Source of the DNA: Salarias fasciatus
Taxonomy: Eukaryota > Chordata > Actinopteri > Blenniiformes > Blenniidae
Length of the DNA stretch: 64,000 nt
Reading direction: 5' to 3'
Assembly: GCF_902148845.1 (NCBI RefSeq)
Contig: NC_043754.1
Location: 18,161,931-18,225,930, forward strand
The notes below the pieces were generated by a model. That model searched no databases and was not told where the DNA came from. It saw only the letters and a program-made list of their open reading frames with translations. This document shows, piece after piece, positions 1 through 22,684 of the stretch. A program made the translations under genes and the position numbers. Positions within the stretch are counted from its first letter, which is position 1. Every line of letters starts with the position of its first letter.

Positions 1-840
1 CATTTCTTCATAGGGACTGGGTGTTTTTTTTAAGACTTTCTTTCTCAGACAAAGAAAACAACACATTCTTGTGTCAGTGTTTTCTATCTTGGGTACTCAC
101 TGATTCATCTGCATATTGACTGCAGCCAAGCACTCGGTAAACAAGTTATCAGTTGGTTTATATGGGTTTAAACTTTGAATTTTTTTAAGGTAAAGCATTA
201 AATTAAATGTAAATTGCTTGTGGTTTATCATTTAAAAGTAATACCGAGTTGTTTTTGACATGTTAAAAGACTGACATTTAGTTAACCTGATAGCAGAGTT
301 ATTGATTGTGCAGACTTGACGCACAAAACTTGTGCCAGATGTTGACATCAGCGTTTTCAATGATAATCTGTAAAATTCCAATTAAAAAAAAACAATTAGA
401 GCACAGCCACCAACTGACTCTGACAGATCTTTAATAAAAACGCACTACTACTCCAATAAAACAAATTGCAAACTTGCTCACATCCTGTTCTGTGTAAATA
501 AACAACAGCAAGTAAACAACTGGTGATTACAAAACATGAATGTCTGGTTCAGTGTCCTTATGTGCTCTATCAATACCTGCGATTGATTCAGACAGAGTCA
601 CAAGTTTGTTTGTTCTCAACTCCATTGTGTCCTAAAGCAGGCTTTGCTTCTATAGATTAATCCCTACACCCTTTCAGACTTCTCGTTTTCTGCCACCTTG
701 ATCTCATCAAATTAGTCAGTCTTTTATCTTTCTCGTCTCCGACTGGACCCATTAAAGCTCCATTATTGTGCTGATAAGCCAATTATTTATGAGGCAATCC
801 ACTGGCAAAGCAAAGGTTGGGTGTAGACATCAGGACCGCC
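1..840. other. upstream flank, no gene seen
   Basis: AT-rich sequence upstream of slc43a2. I see no exon with convincing splice sites or protein similarity here. It probably contains distal promoter sequence, but no specific site can be supported. Confidence 0.5.
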
Positions 841-870
841 GATAGGGGGCAGCATGCGCAGATGGAGCAG

Positions 871-878
871 TATATAAA
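871..878 (+). promoter_or_regulatory. slc43a2: TATA box of slc43a2
   Basis: A perfect TATATAAA lies about 30 bp upstream of a segment that behaves as a 5' non-coding exon (about 900 to 969, ending in a GTAAGA donor). The spacing suits a focused transcription start near 900. A TATA box fits a tissue-regulated gene better than a broad housekeeping promoter. The transcription start is inferred. Confidence 0.6.
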
Positions 879-899
879 TGAGGACCTCCACACGGTCAG

Positions 900-969
900 A
901 CCTTAATAAACACAACAGCGAGACATCAGGAGGGCTGAATCTGCGTGGTGCTGCTCACAACCAGGAGAG
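900..969 (+). other. slc43a2: slc43a2 5' non-coding exon (inferred)
   Basis: This segment sits just downstream of the TATA box and ends at 969 with the strong donor GTAAGA. The next good acceptor, TTCGCAG ending at 1765, opens the exon that carries the start codon at 1897. The 5' end is only estimated from the TATA position. Confidence 0.5.
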
Positions 970-1158
970 GTAAGAAAAAAAGTTACTCGGGCAAGAGGAC
1001 TGTCAGCTCAACTGACTTCAAGAAAACATGTCAGAAATTAGATTATTAATTCAGGAGTTTCCAAGATGTACAACAGTCTGCAACTGCTGCCCAAACAAAT
1101 GCTCTATTGGAGGGTGGAACCTTGTGTTATTTATTGAGGAGAGATACAGTTTGTGTGT

Positions 1159-1161
<3 letters not shown>

Positions 1162-1209
<48 letters not shown>
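1162..1209. repeat. (GA)n microsatellite
   Basis: About 48 bp of uninterrupted GA dinucleotides in the first intron of slc43a2. More interrupted GA-rich sequence follows at roughly 1334-1384. Confidence 0.95.
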
Positions 1210-1213
<4 letters not shown>

Positions 1214-1896
1214 TGCCTGTGTGAGCTGCTTTGCTTATTGTTTGTCTGGCAGCTCCTTTATATTTTGGATGCACCACAGTAATTGCAGAGAAAAGTTGCG
1301 GTTGGATGGGCATGAGAGCACAGAAGACAAACAGAGAAAGAGAGAGGGAGAGAAGCAGGGAGAGAGAGAGAGAGAGAAAGAGAGCTCACTTTTCTCTCTG
1401 TGTCCAGTTTGGACCAGTTTGCTTTTTTGCATCAAGCAGCAGAAACTCTGTGGTGCCACTGTGGGGGCTTCTTACTGTCTCTAATGTGATGTAAGGTGTT
1501 TGTTGCAGAGGTAGAATGATCCCTCTACTGCAGGGAGAGTTAATAATTCACCGTTTTAGTCCAAAAAGCATGTCTCCAAACATTGATGAGGTTACTAAAA
1601 GTTCATTTTTGCTTTGCCGTTAATCCATTTATCTTCACATAGGTTCAAAGTTAAATTAATTATCTGGTGATCATATAAAAAAACTGGACCTTCACCAACC
1701 CAGTGACTCCAGTGATAGGCTAACTATAAATCCTCCCCCTTCCTCCTGTCCTTTTGTCTTCGCAGATAACTGATTCACGGCCCTTCATCCAGAGTGCCAG
1801 ACAGGGACACACTCCTTGCACCTCCAGCCTCCTCTCTTCTCTCTGTTCTTTGCTGGGTTTTTTTTTTTTTTCTGTATTTCCCTGACCTTCCCAGTC

Positions 1897-4824
1897 ATGG
1901 CTCCGACCCTGGCCACAGCGTTTGCCAGGCGCTGGTTTATGGCCGTGTCGGCTATCGTTGAAAATCTGCTCTTCTCTGCTGTTCTGCTGGGATGGGGATC
2001 GCTCCTCATCATGCTCAAGTCCGAAGGTTTCTACTCTTACCTTTGCAACGAGGAGGGTGAGTCCAGTTTATTTTCACATTTATGTGTAAAGAAAATCAGC
2101 TTTAATGCCTCGAAAGTTTTTTCTATAACGTTTATTTTTCTGAAGTTACAGACAGAATGCATGTTAGATACAGTAAGCACTGGGAAGAGGAGTGAACTGA
2201 CAGCCAGCGTTATCTTGATTTAGGAGGATTCGGGTTTATTGAGAGGCGGTAATGTAACACTCCTGCCTTCTTCCCTTTTCATTCTGCTGGGAGAATAAGT
2301 GTTTTCTGTAAGCTGTCTGAGGGACTCAGGAGATTACACCCGATCACTTTGAATTAGAACAGGATTTCAGGCCGGTAGAGCCGTCCTGTGATGAAGAGTA
2401 AAAGCTTCAGGTTCCCATTAAGAGTATCCCACTCACCTCAGAGCAAACAGGAGACTGAATAGAAGAGAAGTAATAAAACCAGAGTATATTGCCTTTACAA
2501 TTGTCTTCTTTACCACTTTAATTTCCTCTTAGGTTCTATTCTCATCCCTCCTGTTAATTCGCCACAACATGAGTGTACAAGGCACTCAGAGTGAAATCCC
2601 TTTCAGGCTGTTTTGAAGAGACGAGGGGAAAACGAGACTATCAGGACAGTCTTATTCTTTGGACCTCAGGTGACACTTTGTCATTCTGTGAGCCCCCCCA
2701 CATCTGATCTGATAGATACCCTATCTCCCCTGGAGCTGACGCCATTGATTTTTTTCTCACCACCAGTTTACCTGAGAGTGCAGTTTCTGTCTCCACGCAT
2801 CAAACATTCAGTGTTTCGTCTGATCATAGCAATCATTAAATAGCACAGATTACACGGTAAAAAAAAAAAAAAAAATCAAGGCTAACTGAAATCTTACTTG
2901 GTGTCAATAAGATGTAACACTTAATAGCTGACAAAAAAAAATTGCCTCAGCTGTGATGTTTGAGTCAATGTGCTTTCCTGGAGCATTGCCACAGCACATC
3001 TTATCTTATTCTGATGATATAAGAGGGAAGAGGAGAGCAGCACCAGCTCAGCTCTTTTCAGGCATGTGACATGTGATAAAGGAACAAAGAGAGAGCCACG
3101 GCAGGCTTTTATTACTGGTAATATGGAAGTTTAAAGTACACTGATAAAGGATGGGGAAGGCGAGCAGACTGATAGTAAAATGATGAACAGGAGAAATGAG
3201 ACCACAGGTGGGGAGACGAAACGATAAAATGAAAACCATGGAGTAAACAGAGGTTTAAACAAACTATAAATACGTGATAAAAAGTAGGCAAACCTTTTAA
3301 ATATAATTAAAGTTTACTGTATTAATTATCATCTCTATAAACCACAGCAGTTCTGAAAAACATGCTTCAATGAAGTGACAACATATTTTTCTCTTCTTTT
3401 CACTCTTGTTTATCAAAGTTTTAGAAAACACTACCAGCTCCAATCTGTCCCAACATCTGGCAACATCGCCACCTGATGAATACGCTGAATATTATGAAAA
3501 TGACGCTGGCGTGGTCGGACTGGGCGACGGGGTGGAGATGAGGCCTCTGCTCCCTCAGGATGGCCTGATGAAGATGAACGGCTGGCTGATCTGTAAAGAG
3601 CAGGATGAGATGCTGAACCTGGCCTTCACCGTCGGCTCCTTCCTGCTGTCGGCCATCACGCTGCCGCTGGGGATCGTGATGGATAAATACGGACCTCGTA
3701 AGCTGCGACTGCTGGGCAGGTGAGCAAATAAATGTAGAAATGATGGAGATCAATCATGATGTTGTGTCAGGACACATGTAAATGTTAGTATTTTTACATT
3801 CCCAGCACATGCTTTGGATTGTCCTGTCTACTCATCGCCTACGGTGCCTATAGTCCAAACGGTAAGTGTGTGTGGAAGGTATCCTCTCCTCCCTTTTTGC
3901 ACTGTTTTAAACAGTGAGTGTTTGTTGACAGGCTGATTAACTCAGATTGATTTTTTCTTTTTTTACAGAACTCTCGGTCCTTATCTTCATCGCCCTGACT
4001 TTTAATGGCTTCGGGGGCATGTGCATGACGTTTACGTCGCTCACAGTAAGTTTCGTTTTAGCATTGAACTCTTGTTGCTCAGCTGGAGATAGCAGGGAGT
4101 AAACCTGATTAGGGGGAACGCAACGCAGTGACTCATTAACACTTTGCAATGGATGCTCTTCCTGATTCCCAGAGTTCACAGGGTCACCCCCCCCTCACCA
4201 TTAATTTGCATTCCTTGCCAGCCATAGTTCATCCTCCTATTCTCTCTCCCCTCCATCAGTTAAGCCTTACAGTGACTCCCACGGAAGTCCAGGGCTGTGT
4301 CATGGTGATGCTGTTCACCAGCGAGAGGCTCTCCTCCAGTAAATCTCCTATTAAAACACCCTTTTTCTCTCCCAGCACAGACTGTTGCTGCAACACCTTT
4401 CATCTCTAATGTGGTATTTGTTACATCTGCTGAAATTTCTCATTAGTTGCTGCCATGGGCCTGAATGCCCGTGATGTAGTAAAACCAAGATTTAAGGTTT
4501 TGTTTGCCCTTTTTCCGTGGGCTTCAGTCCATAGGAGCTGTCTTCACTCCACCTTCCACCCAGCCACTCGGTGTTGGGTTAATAATCAAGCGCGGCCTCG
4601 TTTCTTCATCACCTCAGGCCCTCAGGATTGAGCGATTTTGCTTTTTCACCCAACTGCCCTCCGCTTCTGGCTCTGTGCCATGTGTCAGACCTCAGGTCAC
4701 CTTCACGTCCATCCAGCGGCTGGTAATAGAAATATAATGATTGAAAACTATTAAAATATGTTACTAAGTGGTAGAACTGAAACCGGGGCGCCTCAGTGCA
4801 CATGCCTTCTCAAATTAGCACTCA

Positions 4825-4862
<38 letters not shown>

Positions 4863-7800
4863 CACATACCTCTTCTTTGGCTCTCCCAGTCTTATGTAAT
4901 ATACTGTGCTTGTTGTTGTTCAGCCTCTGAACACAGAACAGCTTGTGAATTACTTTGTATTTGAATATTTTGCCACCTACTGCCTTGTGATGTCTCTGCC
5001 AAGTCTATCTTTTTTTTTTTCCCTCGAATGGCAGTGAAGGATACAGAAGAACTGTGTTCTGCGCATCCATTTTGTCCTCAAGTATCGCGTCTCCTCAGTC
5101 GCCCCCTCTGATTCTTGCAGCTGTATAGAATCTGGGCAGCTGTGTGTGTTGATGCTTTTACTTCCTTTGTGTCAGATTGTTGTGTTTTCATGAGCTTTGA
5201 TGTTCTTTCTGATGCTTGTTGGTTTTTTACTGCACACGGTGACCCGGAGTGTGACGCTGTGGGCACCTTCGTCCTTGTCCAGCTTGTCCTCTGCCTCAAA
5301 CTCAATCACACTGCAGCTGGGTTCACCCTGACACAAAACGGCTTAATTTTTACACTCAAATACACGATGGAATATGCAAGTGACAGAAAAAAAAAAAATT
5401 AATGCTAATTTTCTACATCTTCCTTTCTCTTCTGTCAAGTTGCCTAATATGTTTGGGAACCTCCGCTCCACCTTCATCGCCCTGATGATTGGCTCCTACG
5501 CTTCCTCCGCTGTCACCTTCCCTGGCGTTAAGGTAAGAAACGCTGAATCGGCCTCACCTTTGATGAAGTCTGAATCTGACAATGAAGCACATGTGTAAAT
5601 AATCCAAAGTTTAACAGAGTGGCCTGATGCTATCATCTGCTTGTTTGCCTGTGTGGATACAGTTAATATTATTTCAAGGGCATCTTCTGTTAGTGGGAGG
5701 TTTCAATCTTTACATCTGAAAATGGCAACAAAATTGTACTCTGGATAATGAATTTCATTATTCTGTGACCCTTAGATGGGTGTTTAAAGGACTGTACAAT
5801 TATTCCCAGTATAATGATTTACCTTCCCAGATAAGGAATGGTAAGTTGTACATGCACTTATGCAATGTGATCAGGAGGGAAGGTTAGTCTGCTTGAAGAG
5901 AGTCACCAGACTGTGAAACATTTCTACTCCCTTGTATTCACTTGTTATGTTTTGTCCAAAGGTGATCTATGACCTTGGCATACCCTTCATCACGATCCTG
6001 GTGGTGTGGGCCGCCTGTTCTGGGGTCGTCTTCTTGAACTGCTTCTTTAACTGGCCAATGGAACCATTCCCAGGACCTGAAGATATGGACTACACGTGAG
6101 TAACAGATCCAGGCAATGGTGCACAAACAGTATTGATTGAAATGATGACATCCGTAGACTCCAAGTCTGGGATGTTATCTGGTTTAATGACCTTCCAAAG
6201 ACCAAGTTAGGGGCGCAAAAGCAGGTAGGTATTCGCCACGCCAAGGGCTGATCCTAAGTTAAATGTAGAAATTACTGAAAAATTTAAAGGAAGAAGACAT
6301 TATTTTTGATGAGTTTTGGATTCTTTGAGTTGAGGTGGATGCTGACATGCAAAAGACAGAACTCTTACTTTTATTTATCCTGTCTGTATTACATAAGTAG
6401 CTGCAATCCCATCTGTTACTCTCATGGATTTGCACTAGAGTATATTTTATAGGTTGTCTTTATGTCACATGTAGATTACATTCACATGTAGAAAATTCAT
6501 CTTCTATTACATGGCGGTCTTGTGTATCTGTGTCTATCAAGCATGTGTAGAAGCTGTCATCTTTGAAACTGTTTGACAAAAAAATTACGTAAGACATTGA
6601 AGAAATGCAACGTAAGGCCCTGGGGTTAAACTCTGTCTGCTCGCCATCACGTGTCAGCTATCGTCCTGCTGGTAAATCTCTGCTTGTAGCAGCAGAATTT
6701 TTTTTTTTTTCCTCTGTTGAGCAATTTTTCACAGGATCTCTTCATCATTTGTTCCCACTCCTTTTTTTTCCCCTCTCAGTGTGAAGATCAAGTTCAGCTG
6801 GCTTGGTTTTGACCATAAAATCACAGGGAAGCAGTTCTACCAACAAGTGACCACAGTGGGCCGTCGACTGAGTGTCGGGAGCAACCTGAAGCAAAAAGAT
6901 GTGCCGACTAAAGATGGAAACAATCTCTGCCTGTCCACCATGGACCTGGAGATGGACTGCAAGTCACAGGATGAATGTACGAAAGCAATATGTTGCATGT
7001 GCTTCGTTAGTATTTGCACGTAGCCTTTTATTATGTTAATCTCATTTGCGCCCTTTTATGCGGTGTTTGTCCTGTTTAGCCCCGTCATTCCTGAAAACAA
7101 TCACCACTCCGATTTTCGTGCTCAGCCTGGTGACCATGTCCATCACCCAGCTCCGTCTCTTGTTCTACATGGGGGCCATGAACAGCGTCCTGGAGTCGCT
7201 CACCGATGGAGACCTCAACACCGGTTAGCTTTTCTACGTTCAGTCAAGATTGTGCATGTGTGTCTGGCAAAAAAAAAAAAAAATACCTAAAAGATTTACT
7301 GTCTGATGCTCTTCAAAGTGTTCTGACTTACTGGGTTTTTAATTACATTTTCAGTGGAAAGGATGGAAGTTGGTAAGATGACGGTTTGGCTGTGGAGTAG
7401 TGACGCGTTACAGCTAGTTAGAATTAGACTTGCTGGCTTGGACGATCCGCCACCACTCTGCTTTGGTCGTAGTTCACGTCACTAACACAGCCCTTCAGGT
7501 GCCATTCAGCTTCAATCTGAAACCGCAAGATATCATTCGCAGTATACTCATTAACTAACTTTCCCCGTCAGCATCGGTGCACGTCACATGCACTGTCACA
7601 TGGTGCACTTCCCTAGCACTATGGCCCTCTCAGCCATAAACCCTGTTATTATGTCATCCTATTGACTAGCCCTAACCCTAACCCTAACCCTAACCCCAAC
7701 TCTCCCCGTTCTTTTTAATCAAAATCTTTGGCTCCTTCCACCCATTCTGACTTCATCGTGACCTCTTCCTCAGTGAGTCTGTACTCGTCCATCTTCGGCG

Positions 7801-8811
7801 TGCTGCAGCTGCTCTGCCTGATGACCACCCCTGTAATTGGTCAGATCATGGACTGGAAACTGAAGGACTGCGATGATGGAGAGGAGGAAAAGAAGCCCTT
7901 GAGCAAGTGAGTCAAGTCTGAGTAGTCCCTTGTGATGCAGGATGAACTCTCTGCCCCAAACCCTTTGACTCAGACATTAGAGCTGCCTGTCAGCGTGATA
8001 GCTCCGGCGTTGTGGAACGGCATCAGTGATCAGTAATCTCTCCTCTCACTTCTTTTGACTTTTCAACAACAAGGGGTGAAACAAAGACAAAGCGCAGAGA
8101 CAAAAAGACCCAGAAGGTGACCAACGCCTTGCGGGCGTTCGTGCTCACAAACGTCCTTTTGGTGGGATTTGGCATCACCTGCCTCATACCCAACCTCCCC
8201 CTGCAGGTCAGTCCTCAAGGCACTTATGAATGAACCAAACCAAACAGCTTCAGTCCTTCTGAACGTGAGCTTTCATTTCCCCTCAGATTGTGTCGTTCGT
8301 CCTCCACACTGTGGTGAGAGGGTTCATCCACTCTGCTGTCGGTGGTCTCTACGCTGCCGTGTAAGTATCACGGACCTCTAACATTACACACACGTCATCG
8401 TACCGTTGTGAATGTGTACGGAAACTTACTGAATGAATCTCCCTCTGCACGTCCAGGTATCCGTCCTCACAGTTTGGCAGTCTGACAGGCATGCAGTCTC
8501 TGGTCAGCGCCGTGTTCGCCCTGCTGCAGCAGCCTCTCTTCTTGGCCATGATGGGCCCCCTTGGCGGAGATCCATTCTGGGTATGAACACACACTCGCTC
8601 ACAAATTGAATCCAGCGAGCATGTAGCTAATTATTGCGTCCCTCTGCAGGTCAATATCGGCCTCCTCGCGCTCAGCATGCTGGGTTTCTTGCTGCCGCTT
8701 TACCTGGTGTGCTACCGACAGACCCTCTACAAGCAGCAGAGGGAGAAAGAGGACGACGCTAAGATCTACATCAGGATCAACGGCTCCGATGTGCCCGAGG
8801 CTTTCGTCTAG
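1897..8811 (+). CDS. slc43a2: LAT4 large neutral amino acid transporter
   Basis: System L-type, sodium-independent facilitative transporter of branched-chain amino acids, Phe and Met at the plasma membrane. It is a major-facilitator fold with about 12 membrane segments. Coding exons: 1897-2056, 3419-3719, 3806-3861, 3969-4045, 5440-5532, 5962-6095, 6780-6976, 7080-7223, 7355-7372, 7774-7906, 8074-8206, 8287-8360, 8457-8580, 8650-8811. They total 1806 nt and encode 601 residues (human LAT4 is 569). The N-terminus [15 protein letters not shown], the stretches [16 protein letters not shown] and [16 protein letters not shown], and the C-terminal EAFV match LAT4 rather than LAT3 (SLC43A1). The loop after TM1 (exon 2) is longer than in mammals. 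A tiny 18-nt exon adds six residues just before the VSLYSSIFG helix. The neighbour pitpna agrees with human 17p13.3. Whether this is the a or b teleost duplicate cannot be told. Confidence 0.96.
7355..7372 (+). other. slc43a2: 18-nt microexon of slc43a2
   Basis: An 18-nt segment bounded by a TTTTCAG acceptor and a GTAAGA donor, phase 1 on both sides, so including or skipping it keeps the frame. It encodes about six residues (VERMEV) between the end of exon 8 and exon 10. Skipping gives NTVSLYSS, which matches mammalian LAT4. Human LAT3 has extra residues at the same point. It is probably a cassette exon. Confidence 0.6.
7669..7696. repeat. interstitial telomere-like repeat
   Basis: Four to five tandem copies of CCCTAA, the last imperfect, inside the intron between slc43a2 exons 9 and 10. 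This is the vertebrate telomere unit at an internal site. Confidence 0.85.
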
Positions 8812-9800
8812 AGCGGCGGAGAGCGGCGAGCGAAGATGGAAACGTGGGCAATTCGATGAAACACGTCAACAAGAGCAAAAAAAAAATATCTGTCAAGATG
8901 CTAACAGACTGCCTTGCCCGTCTTCCCAAAATCTACAGTCACAGAAACTGGACCACTGGTCGGTTTGGCGAGGAGAAAGAAGAGCAAGAGAGAGGAAAGA
9001 CTGTGAAAGGAGTGAGGCACCGGTCCTCTGTATCCCCCCAAATCCTCTAACTTCTCTTTTTTTATTCCCTCCACTCTGAGTTGCACTTTAGTGTAGATCC
9101 ATTCCACACAAAACTGCTTTAAAAATTCCCCTGATGAGCAGGAAAATAGGATGAATTTCTACCTTCGGAAGCAGCAACTTTGCTACAAGTTGCCCTCACA
9201 ACCAGCCTTTTCATAATTGATGGCTGATTTTATATGTCTAGACCTAAAAGTCATCTGAACTGTTGAAACCTGTCTGCCTGTGGATTTCTTTCAGCAGATG
9301 GTGGAAAGGGAAATGCATTTTGAGAGATAGGGAAAAGAATAATAATGTTGATATTTTCTTAGGCCAGTAGAGAAAACAGTAATGACGAAGTACAGAGTCT
9401 TATTTTTCTGGGTTTTTGTGCCGTTAACATGTGATTGTAGTGCGGCTCACTGTTTCTTAGTGTTAAATAACCAGCAGGATTTCTGGGAGGATGTGTTCTG
9501 CTAAAGGCATCATGCAAAACTGTGGCATGTTTTACGAAAAGCAAACTGTTCGGTTTTGTTTAGATTATTTATTTCTTGTTAATGTTTTGTATTTCACCAT
9601 TAGTGCCTTTCCAATGCAACTTTGTCAAAGAGGTTGGTTCAGCCGATGTTTTTACATCGCGATTAAAAACCAGAATTCCCTTTACGATTCATGGCAACAC
9701 TACTTGCACAATGAGACTTTTTGGAACATTTATTGCCTTCTGATAGGTTTATCCATCATTGTTTGTGTGTCTTTGGTCAATAAAATGGCATTTCATCCAG
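8812..9800 (+). other. slc43a2: slc43a2 3' UTR
   Basis: Non-coding sequence after the slc43a2 stop codon, running to the poly(A) signal at 9779. A second AATAAA at 10171-10176 could end a longer form that would include the CTT and T tracts. Confidence 0.6.
9779..9784 (+). terminator. slc43a2: poly(A) signal of slc43a2
   Basis: AATAAA about 970 bp after the stop codon and preceded by TG-rich sequence. It is the first canonical hexamer in a suitable place. The alternative at 10171-10176 is about 390 bp further on. Confidence 0.5.
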
Positions 9801-9858
9801 TCCGTCTGCCTCTTGGTGAAAGAAATGCAGAACATTTGCTTTTTTTTTTCAGATTTTT

Positions 9859-9930
9859 TTCTTCTTCTTCTTCTTCTTCTTCTTCTTCTGCTTCTTCTTC
9901 TTCTTCTTCTTCGTCTTCTTCTTCTTCTTC
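9859..9930. repeat. (CTT)n microsatellite
   Basis: About 72 bp of CTT triplets with a few point interruptions. On the minus strand it reads as a GAA-type purine tract. Confidence 0.95.
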
Positions 9931-9996
9931 AGAGAATACGCACAACTTTTGTGCTAAGATTCTACTACCTTTCATATTTATTTTCTCTTTCATCTT

Positions 9997-9999
<3 letters not shown>

Positions 10000-10028
<29 letters not shown>
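10000..10028. repeat. poly(T) run
   Basis: A run of 29 T residues. No convincing retroposed body or target duplication is visible beside it, so I call it only a homopolymer. Confidence 0.9.
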
Positions 10029-10031
<3 letters not shown>

Positions 10032-10179
10032 TTATTTAAAATGTGCTGCATGCATCAGCCTCCATTCATTGACTGGTTGCTTCCACAAAGCTTCATCTTT
10101 CATCCCAGAAGATAATGCAGAGATGCTTTTTTATGTAAAAACGTTTATTATGCAAGTGTTTGTGAGGGTTAATAAAGAC

Positions 10180-12600
10180 TTCATCTTTTTCACTGCTCGA
10201 AAGACTACGTTACATGTCTCTATGTGCAATTCTTATCTACCAAGAACAGGGTTATTCAGAGTTTGACGACATCTGGTTCAAAGGCTTTTGTGTGCAATTT
10301 ATTATGTGCATTGAGACTTTGGTCCACATTGAGAATTTTCCTGGTTTGACTCCAGATCTGGGGTCTTTCTTCACAGATTTTGCATGTTCTTTTTTATTTT
10401 TTTGCCTTTTTTTTAATATTTAATTCTTTAATTGATAGAGCAAAGAACATATAACTTGTCTTTTGGGCATAAAAATACCGTGTACAAATCTCCACCGTGG
10501 GCGTACATGCTCCTCACTAATCCAGTATTTGGTGAGAAAAACTAAACAACAAAGAAAACCTAGTATAAATAGAACAGCTATAACAGAGGGCGGAAGGAGA
10601 GGGCTTGCTCCACTTCATCTCGAACAGGAAAAAACACAAAGTGTGTATCTTTACACGGCCAAGAACAAAAATCAAAACGTAAGAGAGCTATTCATAAAAC
10701 TGAAATTGTAAAGTTTGTCTATTTTAGCCAAATTTAAAAAAGAAGAGTTTGCATGTTCTATCTGTGCATGTGTTTTTTTCCCCCAGGTAAACCAGGTCCC
10801 TTTCAAAGATTAAAAACAGGTGTTAAAGATTAACTGATCATTCATAACTGCACTAAGGTTTGAATGTGAGCATGTGTGATCGGCTCTCCAGCATCGTCAG
10901 CAGCACACACTGAGAATACAGCTGATGAAGCTGTGCAGAGGAGGGATGGATGGACTGATGATATGAGATGGATGGACACAACTGTTTTTTTTTTCTATTG
11001 TTCTTAGCTCGTTGTGCCAGCAGAGGTCAGTATAAGTAACCTGTTTCTGTGTGTCCCTCAGCAGGTTGAAGAAGCTCTGATCTTTTCTATTTTGATGCAC
11101 AATCATCAATATTTGAAAAGTAACTACTTGATGAGAAACCATAAAAATTCAAAAAATAATTAAAACTGCTGTGATATGATCTGTCTTCTGGGACTTACAC
11201 ATTTAAAAAAAAACATATATTTTCCAGAATGCGCCCAAGATACACAGCGTGCAAGGAATTTCATTCAGAGGTGTGATTTAGAGCAATTCTGAGCAATTTT
11301 TCCACCAGATGTTCCCCGGCACACACTCACTACGTGTTTGCTTTAACCAGGTCTGTCAGCACTCCGCTCTGCCACCTGATACTACACTCCAGCAGATGGC
11401 TATCACTTGACACCTCAGCCACTCTCATCACATGAGACGGGATCTGAGAGAATGCCATTCTCATCAGGGACAGTGGCTGCAGGAGCTCTGGTGGAGTCCT
11501 CCACCTGCTGCTGCTGCTGCTGCTGCTGAACCCTGTGCAGGCTGTCTGACCCCTGGGGTTTACTCTGGCACAAAGTTCAAAGGACCATAAACTCACTGTA
11601 CTGCTGGCACCATGTTTTATAATACGGCTGACTACATCTGGATTCTGGAGTACATTTTCTCTACTGAAATCAATAAGACAAATGGACTGAAAGGCTTAGA
11701 GTGTAAACAGAGCAAACATCTAAAACAGCCATAGTGGTTGCTGGGCAGTGCATATAAACTGCATCTTAGATAGATAGATAGATAGTTGCACTTCTGCAGA
11801 TAAGGAGACAGAGGGATAATAAGCGGATGTTGGCAGGCGGATACAGATGCGCTATAAATACAGCGGCAGTTCACTGTTACATAATTTTAGTCTCACACAT
11901 ACGCGCTCACATCCCGCGGTCTCCAGGACATGCGGCTGGATTAGGGCGCCTAAAGTTGCCTTTCCGTCAGTGGGATCCCTGGGGACGTGCGCGAGGATTG
12001 CGCATCACCTGGTCATGTCCGCGGGATTGATCAGAGGGCGGATGGCGTGACCCGGACAGACAGACCGCCTGATCGGTTCCCTCGTCAGGTGTCTGAGGAC
12101 AGGAGTGGGGGTGTGTGCGGCCGGATAATCACATCAGAAGCGAGGACTTTGTTCAAAGGGCTTATGGGAGCTGACGCACGGTGCGTCTGTGCCAGCGGTG
12201 GTCCTCGTGTCACCGTGACGGAAAACGACCGCGTCTCTACGTCATCGCCGTCCCGATGACGCGGAATATTGTCAACCCTAAAATAAATAAATGAAAATAA
12301 TAAGTAACAATTAAGGGAGGACCTCTGGGCCTGTCACCCCGACACACCACTCATATAGTCTAGTGTTTCTGTTAAAAATAATGAGTGCTGGCGGGTTTTC
12401 ATCATTACATTTTTGATAAATATCGCAATTGGTTCATCGAGCTGTCACCTTAACTTTTAGAATAATTTTATTTCATTATGTGATTTGGTTCTGGATCAAA
12501 ACGGATAGGATTTTTTTTATATATATATATATATAATTGACCAAAGTAAATCGGATCACATACATTATGCGCTATTTGTGTATTTTATTTTTATCCATCA
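10180..12600. other. slc43a2-pitpna intergenic region
   Basis: No exon can be supported. Features seen are a short CTG/CAG tract near 11508-11528, a short GATA tract near 11769-11784, and a block at about 11900-12260 that is clearly richer in CpG than its surroundings. That block could be an upstream promoter or enhancer of pitpna, but nothing proves it. Confidence 0.5.
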
Positions 12601-12950
12601 TAACACTATTTGGCCCAAACCCCGAGTGCCTCCTCCAGCAGCCAGCCACAGATCGGAGTAGACCACTCCCCTGGCGGACCATCCTTCCCTGATCTGATCC
12701 TTCCCTCCCTCCGTGTCCTCCTCTCTGCACAGGCCTCCGTGCTCTGCGCGCAACAGCAACGCCGCTCCGCGGCCCCGATCAGGAAGTGAATCTGAAGAAA
12801 AAATAACGCGACTGTGTGGAGGTAGGATGACATAGAGGAGGAGAAGTGGGAGAGAAGCAAGCGTAGAGAGAAGAGGCTCGAGGAGGGAGGAATCGGCCCC
12901 CGTTTCTGGACCTATATTGAGCTGCTCCCCTCTGGGATATAACGCACCGC

Positions 12951-12951
<1 letters not shown>

Positions 12952-12986
<35 letters not shown>
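12952..12986 (+). repeat. pitpna: A35 run ending in the pitpna start codon
   Basis: An unbroken run of 35 A residues whose last base is the A of the ATG at 12986. It would lie in the pitpna 5' UTR and directly border the initiation codon. Confidence 0.9.

Positions 12987-22684
<9,698 letters not shown>

Noticed and set aside
9491-10039. A 182-codon plus-strand frame with a long Ser run
   Set aside because: The Ser and Phe runs are only translated CTT and T repeats in the slc43a2 3' flank.
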